A stretch of DNA of 64,000 bases from Natronorubrum texcoconense. Lineage in GTDB: Archaea; Halobacteriota; Halobacteria; Halobacteriales; Natrialbaceae. Both the position numbers and the translations under genes were made by a program. Shown one piece after another: positions 40,259 to 48,435 of the stretch. Each line of letters opens with the position of its first letter. The stretch's first letter is position 1. Location: assembly GCF_900100335.1 (NCBI RefSeq), contig NZ_FNFE01000008.1:144818-208817 (forward strand). Direction: 5' to 3'. Below the pieces are notes generated by a model. It was given only the letters and a program-made list of their open reading frames with translations, searched no databases and was not told where the DNA came from.

Positions 40259-41058
40259 GACCAACATTCGGCCGCGAATACATCGAGAACGAGTTCCAGC
40301 GAATCGCAGATGGGCTGTCTGACCCGCTCACGGTTTACCTGATCGGTGGCGGCGCGATGTCGCTGCGCGACCTCAAGGGGGCGACAAAGGATATTGACCT
40401 CGTCGTCGCGGACGCCGACGCGTACAGCCAGCTGTGGGCCGTCCTCATGGACCTCGGATATTCGGAGGTGCAATCGCTGGAAGCCGATTACCGGGCGCTG
40501 GGTGCGACCAGCTGCGTCGAGAACGACGATGGCTGTCGCCTCGACATCTTCAATCAACAGGTCGCGAACAAACTCGTGCTGACCGAGGGGATGCGCGACC
40601 GGAGCGAGCCGTTCCTCGCGACGGATCGGTTGCGGGTTCGGCTGGTCAGCAACGTGGATATCTTCCTTTTTAAGCTGATCGCAGGTCGCGACGACGATAT
40701 CGAGGACATGACTATGCTCGTACAGGCTGGCCTCGAATACGACGTCGTCCGAGAGGAACTCGAAGCGCAGATCGACCGGCTCGGCGACGACCAGTTTGCC
40801 ACCTTCGCCAACGAGGCGCTGATCGAACTCGACGAGCGATACGGGGTGACCACACCAATCGAGGACCGCATCCAAGAGCTGACGAACCGATACTACCGCG
40901 GGCTCGAAGTCCTCCAGGCACTCCATGAACCGATGACCGTCGACGAACTGGGTGCCGATCTTGGACTAGACATCGATGACGTCCGGGACAGGGTCGCGTA
41001 TCTCGTCGAATTCGACCGGGTACGCCAAGAAGGCGACACAGTCAGTCCGGTAGAGTAG
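40255..41058 (+). CDS. Nucleotidyltransferase-fold protein (DUF6036-like), candidate toxin
   Basis: 267 aa. The N-terminal nucleotidyltransferase motif is VYLIGGGAMSLRDLKGATKD then IDLVVAD, i.e. GG(x)n DxD, at about residues 22-50. A middle helical part (FKLIAGRDDDIEDMTMLVQA) matches the domain found in DUF6036/AbiEii-type proteins. An unusual C-terminal winged helix (~215-262, LHEPMTVDELGADLGLDIDD) is present. It overlaps the preceding regulator by four bases. AbiEii-type enzymes add nucleotides to tRNA and stop growth; whether this one does is inference. Confidence 0.75.
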   Translation: MRPTFGREYIENEFQRIADGLSDPLTVYLIGGGAMSLRDLKGATKDIDLVVADADAYSQLWAVLMDLGYSEVQSLEADYRALGATSCVENDDGCRLDIFNQQVANKLVLTEGMRDRSEPFLATDRLRVRLVSNVDIFLFKLIAGRDDDIEDMTMLVQAGLEYDVVREELEAQIDRLGDDQFATFANEALIELDERYGVTTPIEDRIQELTNRYYRGLEVLQALHEPMTVDELGADLGLDIDDVRDRVAYLVEFDRVRQEGDTVSPVE

Positions 41059-41100
41059 CCCGGTCTCCACCGCTACGCAGACGGACGGCGACCATCTTGG

Positions 41101-41243
41101 CGGGGAAGTTCGGTCGCCGTTTCAGTCGGCTCGTACTCGACGTGCGGGGGACTCTCGTCGTCGGATCGACGCTCGAGGCTGTCGGCGTCGGCGAGTTCGG
41201 ACAGCCGCTGGGAGAGCACCGTCGGCGTGATTCGATACGAGCC
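41101..41243 (-). pseudogene. HxlR-family regulator fragment
   Basis: In one minus-strand frame the DNA reads RGSYRITPTVLSQRLSELAD then SLERRSDDESPPHVEYEPTE, which is the recognition helix and wing of an HxlR regulator (typically SPKVLSQRLRELE ... PPRVEYSLTE). The N-terminal part is absent and no start exists, so it is a remnant. The surrounding 41059-41100 and 41244-41599 show no further readable parts. Confidence 0.6.
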
Positions 41244-41599
41244 TCGAGTATCAAGCTCACTTCTGGTCGTTCAGCATACGAGACGCAACTCAAAACGCTG
41301 CTCGAGTGGATTCGAAATACCGGCAAACACCGCCTCAGAACCCCGTTAACGGCCAATAAGCTTACTTTCCACCGGTCGAGTAACCCAACCGACGGGGGGA
41401 AGGGGTACTGTCGTTGCCGACAGGGTCCGTTCGACGTGAGACATCGACCCCACCGTCACCGATCGGGATCGGTTCACCGTCACCAGCCACCGACGGTTGA
41501 TTTCCGATCGGCCCGTCCGGTTGGCATACCACCACCGGATGGGGGGCTTCGACGTCGGTTCAGTACCGACGTTTTCTGAGGGAGTTGATTCGATCAGTG

Positions 41600-41730
41600 T
41601 TGTCTAAATCAGCAGACGGATGGCGAGGTTCCCTCCAAGAGGGAGACAAGCCAGTCAATCCGCGCTGGTTGCGTCACTCGCCGTGGGTGTGGTCTGGGGA
41701 CTGTGGCACGCACCGCTCGTTCTTGTTGAT
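41600..41730 (+). pseudogene. CPBP-family intramembrane protease fragment, frameshifted
   Basis: DGWRGSLQEG (from 41615) is the first CPBP motif, normally E-E/x-W-R-G-F-L-Q, and in a different frame SQSALVASLAVGVVWGLWHA then PLVLV (41656-41728) gives the next helix with its conserved W-G-x-W-H. A frameshift lies between about 41645 and 41656. No start or C-terminus is found. The DNA from 41731 to 41927 shows nothing recognisable before the hydrolase gene. Confidence 0.65.
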
Positions 41731-41927
41731 GACCTCCGTTGTCAGCAATCCCGTTCGGCAGGTACATGGCCTTGCTCGTCGGATTCCACTCCTGACCGGT
41801 TGGGTGCCGTGCTGAGTGAACTGCCGGAGTGTGACCCACGAGCGTGTAGCCATCTCGAGGGTGGTGGTCGTCTGTCTCGGTCCGCAGCAGGTAGCGGATT
41901 TATTATTTTCGTCGTCGTCCGAGAGCT

Positions 41928-43133
41928 ATGTCGGTCGCTCAGTTTGATGACGAGTTCGAGGCCCAGTTCGAGCGGGCGCTGGCGAAGACGGTTTACGGCT
42001 GTGCGGAGATCGGCGAGTGTCTTGCCACAGCCGACCGGATCACGGACGGCGAGTACGACAGCTGGTATCACGAGTGGTTCGAGACAGCCGAATCAGTCGA
42101 GACCGCTGCCCAGGACTCACTCGATGGCGATCACCGGGTGAGCGCACGGCAGGCGTTTCTCCGCGCGGCGGAGTACTACCGCTCGGCGTACTTCTTCCAC
42201 AGACACGACCTCGACGATCCACAGTTGCTCGAGGCCTGGCGTCGACAGCGCGAATGTTTTCGAGATGCGACCTCCCTGTTCGACCGCTACTGCGAGATCG
42301 TTGACATTCCGTTCGAGGGGACGACCCTCGACGGTTACTTTTTCGCGCCGAACGCATCGGGGCAGGTCCGACCGACCGTAATCGGCTTTCCTGGCTACGA
42401 CTCTCCCGTCGAGGAGTCGTATCCGATGCTGGCGGCACCCGCAATCGCCCGCGGCTACAACTGCCTGCTGTTCGAGGGGCCGGGACAGGGTGGAACCCTC
42501 TACGAGAAGCGTCTGTTCTTTCGTCCGGACTACGAGACCGTGCTTCGTCCGGTCGTCAACTACGCCGCCAGACGGACGGACGTCGACTCCTCCCGTCTCG
42601 CACTGGTCGGCCGAAGCTTCGGCGGCTACCTCGCGCCCCGAGCGGCCACGGGCGACCATCGACTCGCCGCGCTCGTCGCCGACCCCGGCATATCCGACCT
42701 CGGGTCACTCGTGTTGAATCTGGTCCCCGACGAGCTTCGGGAAGCCGTCCTCGAGGGCGACGCCGACGCCGATGCGACGCTCGACAAACGCCTCGAGGAT
42801 CCACACTCCCTCGAGTACTTCGGCTCCCGGATGGCCGCCCACGGCGTCGACTCGCTCGGCGAGTACGTCCGCGAACTCCAGCAGTACACGCTCGAGGATC
42901 GAGTCGACGCGATCCGGTGTCCGACGCTCGTTACCGACAACGAATCGGACCGTCTCGCGAGCCAGTCTCGAGATCTCGCATCGTCGCTCTCGGCACCGAC
43001 GACGTACCTCGAGTTCACCGACGCGGAAGGGGCCGGCGGTCACTGTGAGGGGATGGGACAGTCAGTGTTCCACCAGCGAACGTTCGACTGGCTGGACGAG
43101 ACGCTCGAGCGGTCGAACGCTGGAGCAACGTGA
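41928..43133 (+). CDS. Alpha/beta hydrolase with N-terminal helical cap (FrsA/2,6-DHPO-hydrolase type)
   Basis: 401 aa. Residues 1-115 are helical (YGCAEIGECLATADRITDG, ARQAFLRAAEYYRSAYFFHR). The hydrolase core begins IPFEGTTLDGYFFAPN; the oxyanion segment is VIGFPGYDSPVEES; the nucleophile Ser is in LALVGRSFGGYLAPR (GxSxGG). A C-terminal Asp (VTDNESDRL) and His (GAGGHCEG) complete the triad. The architecture is that of C-C bond or ester hydrolases with an N-terminal cap, for example 2,6-dihydroxypseudooxynicotine hydrolase. Substrate not predictable. Stand-alone gene. Confidence 0.88.
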   Translation: MSVAQFDDEFEAQFERALAKTVYGCAEIGECLATADRITDGEYDSWYHEWFETAESVETAAQDSLDGDHRVSARQAFLRAAEYYRSAYFFHRHDLDDPQLLEAWRRQRECFRDATSLFDRYCEIVDIPFEGTTLDGYFFAPNASGQVRPTVIGFPGYDSPVEESYPMLAAPAIARGYNCLLFEGPGQGGTLYEKRLFFRPDYETVLRPVVNYAARRTDVDSSRLALVGRSFGGYLAPRAATGDHRLAALVADPGISDLGSLVLNLVPDELREAVLEGDADADATLDKRLEDPHSLEYFGSRMAAHGVDSLGEYVRELQQYTLEDRVDAIRCPTLVTDNESDRLASQSRDLASSLSAPTTYLEFTDAEGAGGHCEGMGQSVFHQRTFDWLDETLERSNAGAT

Positions 43134-43491
43134 CAAAAAGCAGGTGAGAACGCCCTCGCCGCGTGAAACAACTATTTGTCCAGGCGCGGAACGTCGCCGA
43201 CGCTAGTAGGATTCAGAACCACATCGATCCGACGACCACACACCTCATTTCGATGCTCGCTCAGGAGTGTCGGATTGTTGACCTCGAGGAGCAATTATGG
43301 GGCTGTGGATATCGGACGGCCCTCAATAACCAGCATTGTCGAGTCTACTGAGGAGGGTGAATAGAACCTCAAGCAGCTGTGGCTAAGGCCAAGGTCCCAA
43401 ACTAACCGCCCCGCTTCTGCAGTTCCAGTCGAAGCACTCGAAACGCACTCTTGCGGTGCGCGCGAAAATTTGGAGGTGCGAGAGGTTATGA
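43134..43491. other. Gene-free stretch after the hydrolase
   Basis: A 62-codon GTG-started frame at 43163-43351 is present, but it has no recognisable family and mixed codon usage; I do not call it. The rest shows nothing. Confidence 0.35.
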
Positions 43492-43722
43492 GTGAAGTCG
43501 CAGCCAAACAGGAGCGTCATGCGCCACCCACAAGATGACTTGTTGATCGTCTATGCACTGTCACTGCTCGCTCAAGAGCACACGGAACGAAGAACGAAGA
43601 TCTGCTTTATTGAAAATGAGGTGCGGCGTCGGGATAGGGGTGTATATCAGGGGGAAACGGGCCTCTTTCATCGGTACAGTGTGAGGACTGTGCTGACTGG
43701 TGGTTTGCCAGCCAGGACGTAG
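43492..43722 (+). pseudogene. Diverged copy of the MRHPQDDLLI small protein
   Basis: From the ATG at 43519 it encodes MRHPQDDLLIVYALSLLAQE, nearly the same as the intact copy at 46094 (MRHPQDDLLIIYALVLLAQD). After that the similarity stops and the frame runs into RTKICFIENEVRRRDRG, unlike the other copy's helical C-terminus. The upstream DNA is also related between the two loci (CCAAACA..GTCATGCGCCACCC). It appears to be a truncated duplicate. Confidence 0.45.
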
Positions 43723-43766
43723 CATCAGAGCCGTTATCTTCTTGAAGGGAGAACCGTCGTCTTGGT

Positions 43767-44243
43767 ATGGGTGAACAGTTAGCAATCCGTCGCTACGAAC
43801 CACGTGACAAGAACGACGTTTGGCGGGTTCACGAGCGTGCGTTTCGGGCGACGCTTCCGCAGTTTTTCCCCGCCATGAATCGCGACCTGCGGAACGTTCC
43901 GGACGCGTACCTCGCCGATGGTGACTTTCTGGTTGGCGAGGTCGAAGACGAAATCGCCGCTATCGGCGGATTTGTGCCCGTGAACGAGCGGACGGTCGAA
44001 CTCAAGAGTCTCCGTATCTGTCCCGATCACTGGCGACGCGGCTACGGGCGGGCGCTGATTGCTGCCCTTGAGGATCGGATGCGCGAACAGGTCTATGAAC
44101 GGGTCGTGTTGTACACGAGCGAGGATTTAGCGGCGTCCCAGTCACTGTACCGAAACGAGGGCTACCGAGAGACGAGTCGGAAATGGCACGCAGAAATCGA
44201 CATGGAGATGGTCCACTTCGAAAAACTGCTCTGCAACGGATAA
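43767..44243 (+). CDS. GNAT-family N-acetyltransferase
   Basis: 158 aa. It has the GNAT order: IRRYEPRDKNDVWRVHERAF, DGDFLVGEVEDEIAAIGGFV, the acetyl-CoA pyrophosphate loop CPDHWRRGYGRALIAALEDR (R/Q-x-x-G-x-G/A), then VVLYTSEDLAASQSLYRNEG with the usual YxxxGF/Y-like motif (YRNEGY). Substrate unknown. ATG at 43767; solitary gene within the accessory island. Confidence 0.88.
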   Translation: MGEQLAIRRYEPRDKNDVWRVHERAFRATLPQFFPAMNRDLRNVPDAYLADGDFLVGEVEDEIAAIGGFVPVNERTVELKSLRICPDHWRRGYGRALIAALEDRMREQVYERVVLYTSEDLAASQSLYRNEGYRETSRKWHAEIDMEMVHFEKLLCNG

Positions 44244-44741
44244 TCGTCAGTATCACCCATGCGAACGCCCCTCGTCGAGAACGTTCTTCAAAAACGGGGA
44301 GTCCTGCCGGGTTTCGAAGTGGTCTCTCGTTTGTGATGGGTTCCATGACTGACGTCATGGACTTCTTGCTTCGGCGACTGGTTTGCACCCGAAGGCACAG
44401 TGGTCCTACTGCTCTACTGAAAATGCGGTACGGACGTACGATCATAGCGTCTTAGCGAGTTTCTTGCTGTTGGTGAGCGCAACCAGTTGAACGATCTCAC
44501 GGATCTCGCCGTCGTCTTCCATTTTCAATAGCGCAAGAAGATTAGGCTTGGAATCTTGCGACTGAGCCAAAAAATTACAACGCCCACCCCCACCTCCGTA
44601 CGCAGATCTCCAGTTGAAGCACATGAAAATGGGGTAGTAAAATATTGTAGAAATTAGACAGACGAGATACCTGTTATCAACTGAGCTAACCTGATCAGTG
44701 AGAACAAGGTTTATCTGCTCATCGTGAATTTAAAACCGGTA
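44244..44741. other. Gene-poor, increasingly AT-rich stretch
   Basis: 498 bp. A minus-strand frame at 44442-44624 ends KMEDDGEIREIVQLVALTNS, which looks protein-like but has no recognised family and a poor N-terminus; it may be a gene remnant. GC drops toward 44740, marking the left edge of the low-GC block. GGTTTATC at ~44708 lies about 30 nt before the next ATG. Confidence 0.4.
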
Positions 44742-44945
44742 ATGGCTGACGCCGCCGAAGTCGTATCGCTGTTATTCTCGATAATTATTGCAGTTACTGT
44801 TGTTGTATTATTCCATGAGGCGACCCAAGGTGGCGACATAAGTGGAATGGTCCAAGTCATCTCGGAATTAGCGGTGCCCTTTGTTCTGATCTTATTATTT
44901 GTATTCATGGCTGTGGCTTTGATAAATTCAGCAAAGGAGCTATAA
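44742..44945 (+). CDS. Small two-helix membrane protein, low-GC module gene 1
   Basis: 67 aa from the ATG at 44742 (MADAAEVVSLLFSIIIAVTV). Two hydrophobic helices: VVSLLFSIIIAVTVVVLFHE and LAVPFVLILLFVFMAVALIN, joined by a polar loop ATQGGDISGMVQVIS. It ends one base before the next ATG, so it is coupled with the 287-aa membrane protein. AT-rich codons set both apart from neighbours. No family recognised. Confidence 0.7.
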   Translation: MADAAEVVSLLFSIIIAVTVVVLFHEATQGGDISGMVQVISELAVPFVLILLFVFMAVALINSAKEL

Positions 44946-44946
44946 C

Positions 44947-45810
44947 ATGCTGAAGGGGGATAATAGAACACAGTTGTTCTCAGGCGATAAGGAAGACCTG
45001 AGGTTTCTGCTTAGACTACAACAAGAGAGATATCATCATATACAAAAGCTATCTCAAGGATTATTCGGGATATGTATTGCAGTTCTTGCAATTGCAGTAA
45101 CAGTCTATACAGCAATAGGTGATGAAATCATAGGGCTTCCTGACGATCCAGACGCCTATATCGAAGTTGCTTCAAACACTTTTGTTGGAAGTTTGACCAT
45201 CCAATGGACGATAGGAATGAATTATCTTATTGCTGGAACACTCCTTCTTTTGGCTTTCACTTCAGTCTCAACTGCTATATCAAAGTATATCGGAATATTC
45301 ACAGACGATGACTTCACTAATGAGATTTGGTTTAAAAGAGAACCAGTATTAGGACCGAATCCTGTTCAACTATCATTCCAAGAAGAAAGTGGACGAATAC
45401 CATTTTCCAAAGCTTTAGAGACCTCTATTTACGAAAATCAAGAGCGTTTAGACATTATATATTCCGAATATATAGCAGCGACATTAAGAGCATTTCTATT
45501 CGGTCTACTACTATTTATGTCTGGAATGATATTTTATTGGAGTTCCAACATTGAGGTATATCAATTATTACTAATAAATGTCTCAGTTGCAATACCTAGT
45601 ACAATGATGAGTACGACACTTTCTCAATTGATAATAAATGATGAATCAAAGGCTGAAACCAGCTTAGTCGAAGAGATTCTTAGAAAGGATGACAAATGGA
45701 ATTCTGTTGAGAGCCATTATTTTGAAAATGTCTTGTTCACGGTGATGTCTGTGCTTATGTACCTTGTTACAATAGCTTGGGTAATATCCGTAATAACCAC
45801 CGTTACCTAA
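44947..45810 (+). CDS. Four-helix membrane protein, low-GC module gene 2
   Basis: 287 aa. Cytoplasmic-looking N-terminus (RTQLFSGDKEDLRFLLRLQQ), helix GLFGICIAVLAIAVTVYTAI, helix MNYLIAGTLLLLAFTSVSTA, a ~90-residue soluble middle (KREPVLGPNPVQLSFQEESG, EQENQERLDIIYSEY-like helix), then helix FLFGLLLFMSGMIFYWSS, another around LLLINVSVAIPSTMM, and a C-terminal helix FTVMSVLMYLVTIAWVISVI. AT-rich codon use differs sharply from the host, so recent transfer is likely. Membrane proteins of this size with soluble loops occur as effectors in defence systems, but no signature proves that here. Confidence 0.75.
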   Translation: MLKGDNRTQLFSGDKEDLRFLLRLQQERYHHIQKLSQGLFGICIAVLAIAVTVYTAIGDEIIGLPDDPDAYIEVASNTFVGSLTIQWTIGMNYLIAGTLLLLAFTSVSTAISKYIGIFTDDDFTNEIWFKREPVLGPNPVQLSFQEESGRIPFSKALETSIYENQERLDIIYSEYIAATLRAFLFGLLLFMSGMIFYWSSNIEVYQLLLINVSVAIPSTMMSTTLSQLIINDESKAETSLVEEILRKDDKWNSVESHYFENVLFTVMSVLMYLVTIAWVISVITTVT

Positions 45811-46066
45811 CGAAAATAAGGTTAAATTCCAGCGAAGACCTCTCCGGAGAGACCACTGACGGTCAGTAGGTGTAATCCACGCTGCTCGGATGGTCCACCG
45901 CTGCCCCTAAGGGGGCAGGGTAATTGCGCGGCGTGCAGAGCGCGCGCCGCGCTCGCGAAAAATTTGACCGGCAGATATCGGATGGCACACATCGTCTACA
46001 GCACTGATCTACCGGGATGGGACCCCGATAACCGTACTTGTCGGATATGCCTACGAGGTTTTATCA
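45811..46066. repeat. Intergenic region with hairpin CTGCCCC/GGGGCAG
   Basis: CTGCCCC (45901-45907) pairs with GGGGCAG (45912-45918), a compact stem with loop TAAG, 90 bp after the membrane gene. A GC-rich CGCGC tract follows to 45955. Possible terminator or relic. A frame at 45964-46158 overlaps the next small gene and is not called. Confidence 0.4.
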
Positions 46067-46258
46067 GTGAAGACGGAACCAAACATGATCGTCATGCGCC
46101 ACCCACAGGACGATTTGCTGATCATCTACGCGCTAGTACTGCTCGCTCAGGACCATAAAACAACCCAGAGAGAAGAAGAAGCCCTGAATCTCGCGGCTGA
46201 AATCGCGGATCAACATGGACTGACAGTCACGGACGCGACCGCCCACCTCGAACTATAA
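46067..46258 (+). CDS. Small helical protein, intact MRHPQDDLLI copy
   Basis: Up to 63 aa from the GTG at 46067; ATGs at 46085 and 46094 are equally possible, the last matching the conserved start with the copy at 43519. The sequence MRHPQDDLLIIYALVLLAQD and then EEEALNLAAEIADQHGLTVT is amphipathic helical and resembles a small DNA-binding or coiled-coil protein. No family recognised. It sits between the low-GC membrane pair and the HEPN gene. Confidence 0.6.
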   Translation: MKTEPNMIVMRHPQDDLLIIYALVLLAQDHKTTQREEEALNLAAEIADQHGLTVTDATAHLEL

Positions 46259-46394
46259 TCGCAGATCAACTCGGACTCACGGTTTGCGAGAAAATTCACC
46301 AATCTATATAAAACTTAATATTTCATAATATATTCTTAGCAGACAGATCTGCTATATCCCAAAGCTAAAGATCACATGCTATAGTCATGTGACA

Positions 46395-47396
46395 ATGAGC
46401 GAAATTGATCAGGATCGGTCATCTAAGACGGTAACACTCCCAGCTGCTCTTCGGTTGGGATGGAATTTAATGCGACTAAGAATGGCTGGTAGATACGATT
46501 TTACAGCGTTAGGCATACATAATTGCTATGACAGTATTATCGAAACACTTGACGAGACTGGTTTTGATTCTAAAATACGGTCTGATGTGGAATATCAAAT
46601 GGAATTTATGACGAATGTGAAGGGAGGGCTATTTGAAGACGAGGCAAAAAAACTGAAAGAAATAGAGATGTCTGATGATGAGACATCTGATGAAGAGGGG
46701 ATCCCTGATGATGAGACATCTGATGAAGAGGGGATCCCTGATGATGAGACATCTGATGAAGAGGGGATCCCTGATGATGAGACATCTGATGAAGAGGGGA
46801 TCCCTGATGATGAGACATCTGATGAAGAGGGGATGGAATACCAGCGGATTAAAAAACAGCCTCGACAAGCAACGGAATTTGAGAAGGAGAAAGCGGTTAC
46901 TCTTTCGGTAACCTGGCAGCGGATATTAACTGAAGAATTGTCTGAAGAAGTGCGTATTACTTTACAGCATCGTGGCGCTATTGATTCAGAAAGAGTAATG
47001 AATGATCCTGCTACGCTTTTTCAGGATGAACTGTGGGGGGCTTTGCCAGAAAAATCAAAATCTGATTTGACTGAATCTATCAATGCACTTTGTTTCGGTC
47101 TACCGACCTGCTCTGTATTGCTTTCATTAAGAACAGTTGAGCGTCATCTGCAGGAATGGTACCGAGACGAAACCGGTAGAACGATCGACGACCGAACATT
47201 TGGCCAAACTTTATCTGAGCTGGATGACCAGTTCGAGAAAGATGATCGTCCATTAATTCTGTCACACCTAGAATATTTAAAAGACCGCCGAAATCAAGTA
47301 GCCCATCCTGAGCTAGTTCCGAACGAAAGAGAAGCAGAAAGTACTCTAATAATGGTTCGTGAGACTCTATTCGAGATACAATCTCAACTAGAATAA
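46395..47396 (+). CDS. HEPN-motif protein with a tandem-repeat linker
   Basis: 333 aa from the ATG at 46395 (MSEIDQDRS); a GTG two codons earlier is possible. N-terminal domain (~15-90, ALRLGWNLMRLRMAGRYDFT, GIHNCYDSIIETLDETGF). Then five repeats of DDETSDEEGIP (residues 94-148). The C-terminal ~150 residues include FGLPTCSVLLSLRTVERHLQ and LEYLKDRRNQVAHPELVPNE, where RNQVAH is the R(N)x3H motif of HEPN ribonucleases and the preceding helix pattern fits DUF4145-like HEPN domains. Codons are AT-rich like the membrane pair upstream. HEPN domains are the usual RNA-cleaving effectors of toxin and defence systems. Confidence 0.75.
   Translation: MSEIDQDRSSKTVTLPAALRLGWNLMRLRMAGRYDFTALGIHNCYDSIIETLDETGFDSKIRSDVEYQMEFMTNVKGGLFEDEAKKLKEIEMSDDETSDEEGIPDDETSDEEGIPDDETSDEEGIPDDETSDEEGIPDDETSDEEGMEYQRIKKQPRQATEFEKEKAVTLSVTWQRILTEELSEEVRITLQHRGAIDSERVMNDPATLFQDELWGALPEKSKSDLTESINALCFGLPTCSVLLSLRTVERHLQEWYRDETGRTIDDRTFGQTLSELDDQFEKDDRPLILSHLEYLKDRRNQVAHPELVPNEREAESTLIMVRETLFEIQSQLE
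46674..46835 (+). repeat. Five exact 33-bp tandem repeats inside the HEPN-motif gene
   Basis: The unit starts GATGATGAGACATCTGATGA and encodes DDETSDEEGIP. Copies begin at 46674, 46707, 46740, 46773 and 46806; the first four are identical, and the fifth differs only at its last bases. Identity at synonymous sites shows very recent expansion. Copy-number change would keep the frame. Confidence 0.92.
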
Positions 47397-47718
47397 GATC
47401 TGATTGAGGATTATTTGACACTGATACGTTTTAGTATACAGCCTTAGTTACCCTAATCTTCTCCCTTCATCCTCTCTCCTGGGGGTTGTACGTAGAACAG
47501 ATCTATTTTCCCTATATGAACACGAAATCGGATTTTCTGTGTTCATCTCCTTTTTGATTGCTGTTATCATAGCTAATTCAACCGCCTTAGCTATCATTCG
47601 ATCTTTTGATTGTTAGCACCAACAGTCTACAAATAGGGAATAACAGGCTAATGTTCACGAGTCCGCTCTGGCGGTTTAGATTGGTTATGTAATCTCCAAA
47701 CTGGTTAACGACAAATCG
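47397..47718. other. AT-rich gene-free stretch
   Basis: 322 bp after the HEPN-motif gene. No frame or repeat of note; low GC continues to about 47690, then reverts at the phiH1-like gene, which marks the right edge of the low-GC block. Confidence 0.45.
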
Positions 47719-48015
47719 CTACGAATCGTCGGTTGCAATTTCCAGTTCGCTGGCGTCGAACTCCTCGTCGAGATATGCTCCACCCTCATCAGTAAGCGTA
47801 TAGAGGCCGGTAACGATCTGCTCGAGCAATCCGTATCGAGCCAGTTGCTTACACCTGCGGCTGGCGTGGCTACTGGAGGGACCGCCGAACTCCTCGACTG
47901 CCGCCGGGGTGAGATTCCCGTGTTCACGGAAGATCTCGAGGATTCGGTCGTCGACGGGCTGCATCCACTCCGCAGGTTGTCGAACCACGTTTTCGGTATT
48001 GCTGACTGTGCTCAT
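47719..48015 (-). CDS. PhiH1-repressor-like winged-helix protein
   Basis: 98 aa from the ATG at 48015 (MSTVSNTENVVRQP); the longer frame upstream is not needed. The fold reads AEWMQPVDDRILEIFREHGN, LTPAAVEEFGGPSSSHASRR, then CKQLARYGLLEQIVTGLYTL and TDEGGAYLDEEFDASELE. This is the layout of haloarchaeal phiH1-type repressors used by proviruses and plasmids. Divergent from the four-gene cluster, which it may control. Confidence 0.8.
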   Translation of the reverse strand: MSTVSNTENVVRQPAEWMQPVDDRILEIFREHGNLTPAAVEEFGGPSSSHASRRCKQLARYGLLEQIVTGLYTLTDEGGAYLDEEFDASELEIATDDS

Positions 48016-48225
48016 ATGCCCTCCGATGTGCCATAAACACTCAGTATTTCCCATCTCAAGATCATAGATACAGTACCCCAACTCAGAGATAGTGAGTAAC
48101 TTATTTAATGCCAACCTGTGATGGGTTGTCTGGAAGCCGGTCCATTGGGGACTCACCGCAAAGTGCCCAACGTGTTGGAGCACGTCGGACGCGGCTTCCG
48201 ATCCCCTCTAGGGATTCTAGAAGCC

Positions 48226-48435
48226 ATGCGACAAGATAGCCTCCGAGCCCATAACTGTAGGGTTCACGAGCCAGATGCATCGGATGACAACTACGTAGGT
48301 AGTGACCACGACGAACCAACTCGCTACGCGATCAATCCGGACGACGAAGCCGTCGCACTCCCACTTCTCAGCGACACCGCGCTCGTCGTCAGCGAGGACG
48401 CCATTCTCGAGTCCCGCGGAGGACCCCGCCGATGA
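48226..48435 (+). CDS. Short acidic protein, first gene of overlapping cluster
   Basis: Up to 69 aa from the ATG at 48226. The N-terminal third has weak coding character; from YAINPDDEAVALPLLSDTAL on, codon bias becomes strongly haloarchaeal and continues through VVSEDAILESRGGPRR. The stop overlaps the next ATG (ATGA). It may be the truncated end of a longer gene joined to foreign DNA at about 48290. No family recognised. Confidence 0.5.
   Translation: MRQDSLRAHNCRVHEPDASDDNYVGSDHDEPTRYAINPDDEAVALPLLSDTALVVSEDAILESRGGPRR

Noticed and set aside
43163..43351. 62-codon frame after the hydrolase as a gene
   Set aside because: No promoter, family or codon bias; it may be decayed sequence.
46674..46835. 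Five evenly spaced identical units as a CRISPR array
   Set aside because: There are no spacers; units are directly adjacent, in frame and inside a good coding sequence.
48118..48225. Longer N-terminus of the first cluster gene from the ATG at 48118
   Set aside because: Sequence before 48226 has non-haloarchaeal codon usage and overlaps the promoter zone of the divergent repressor gene.
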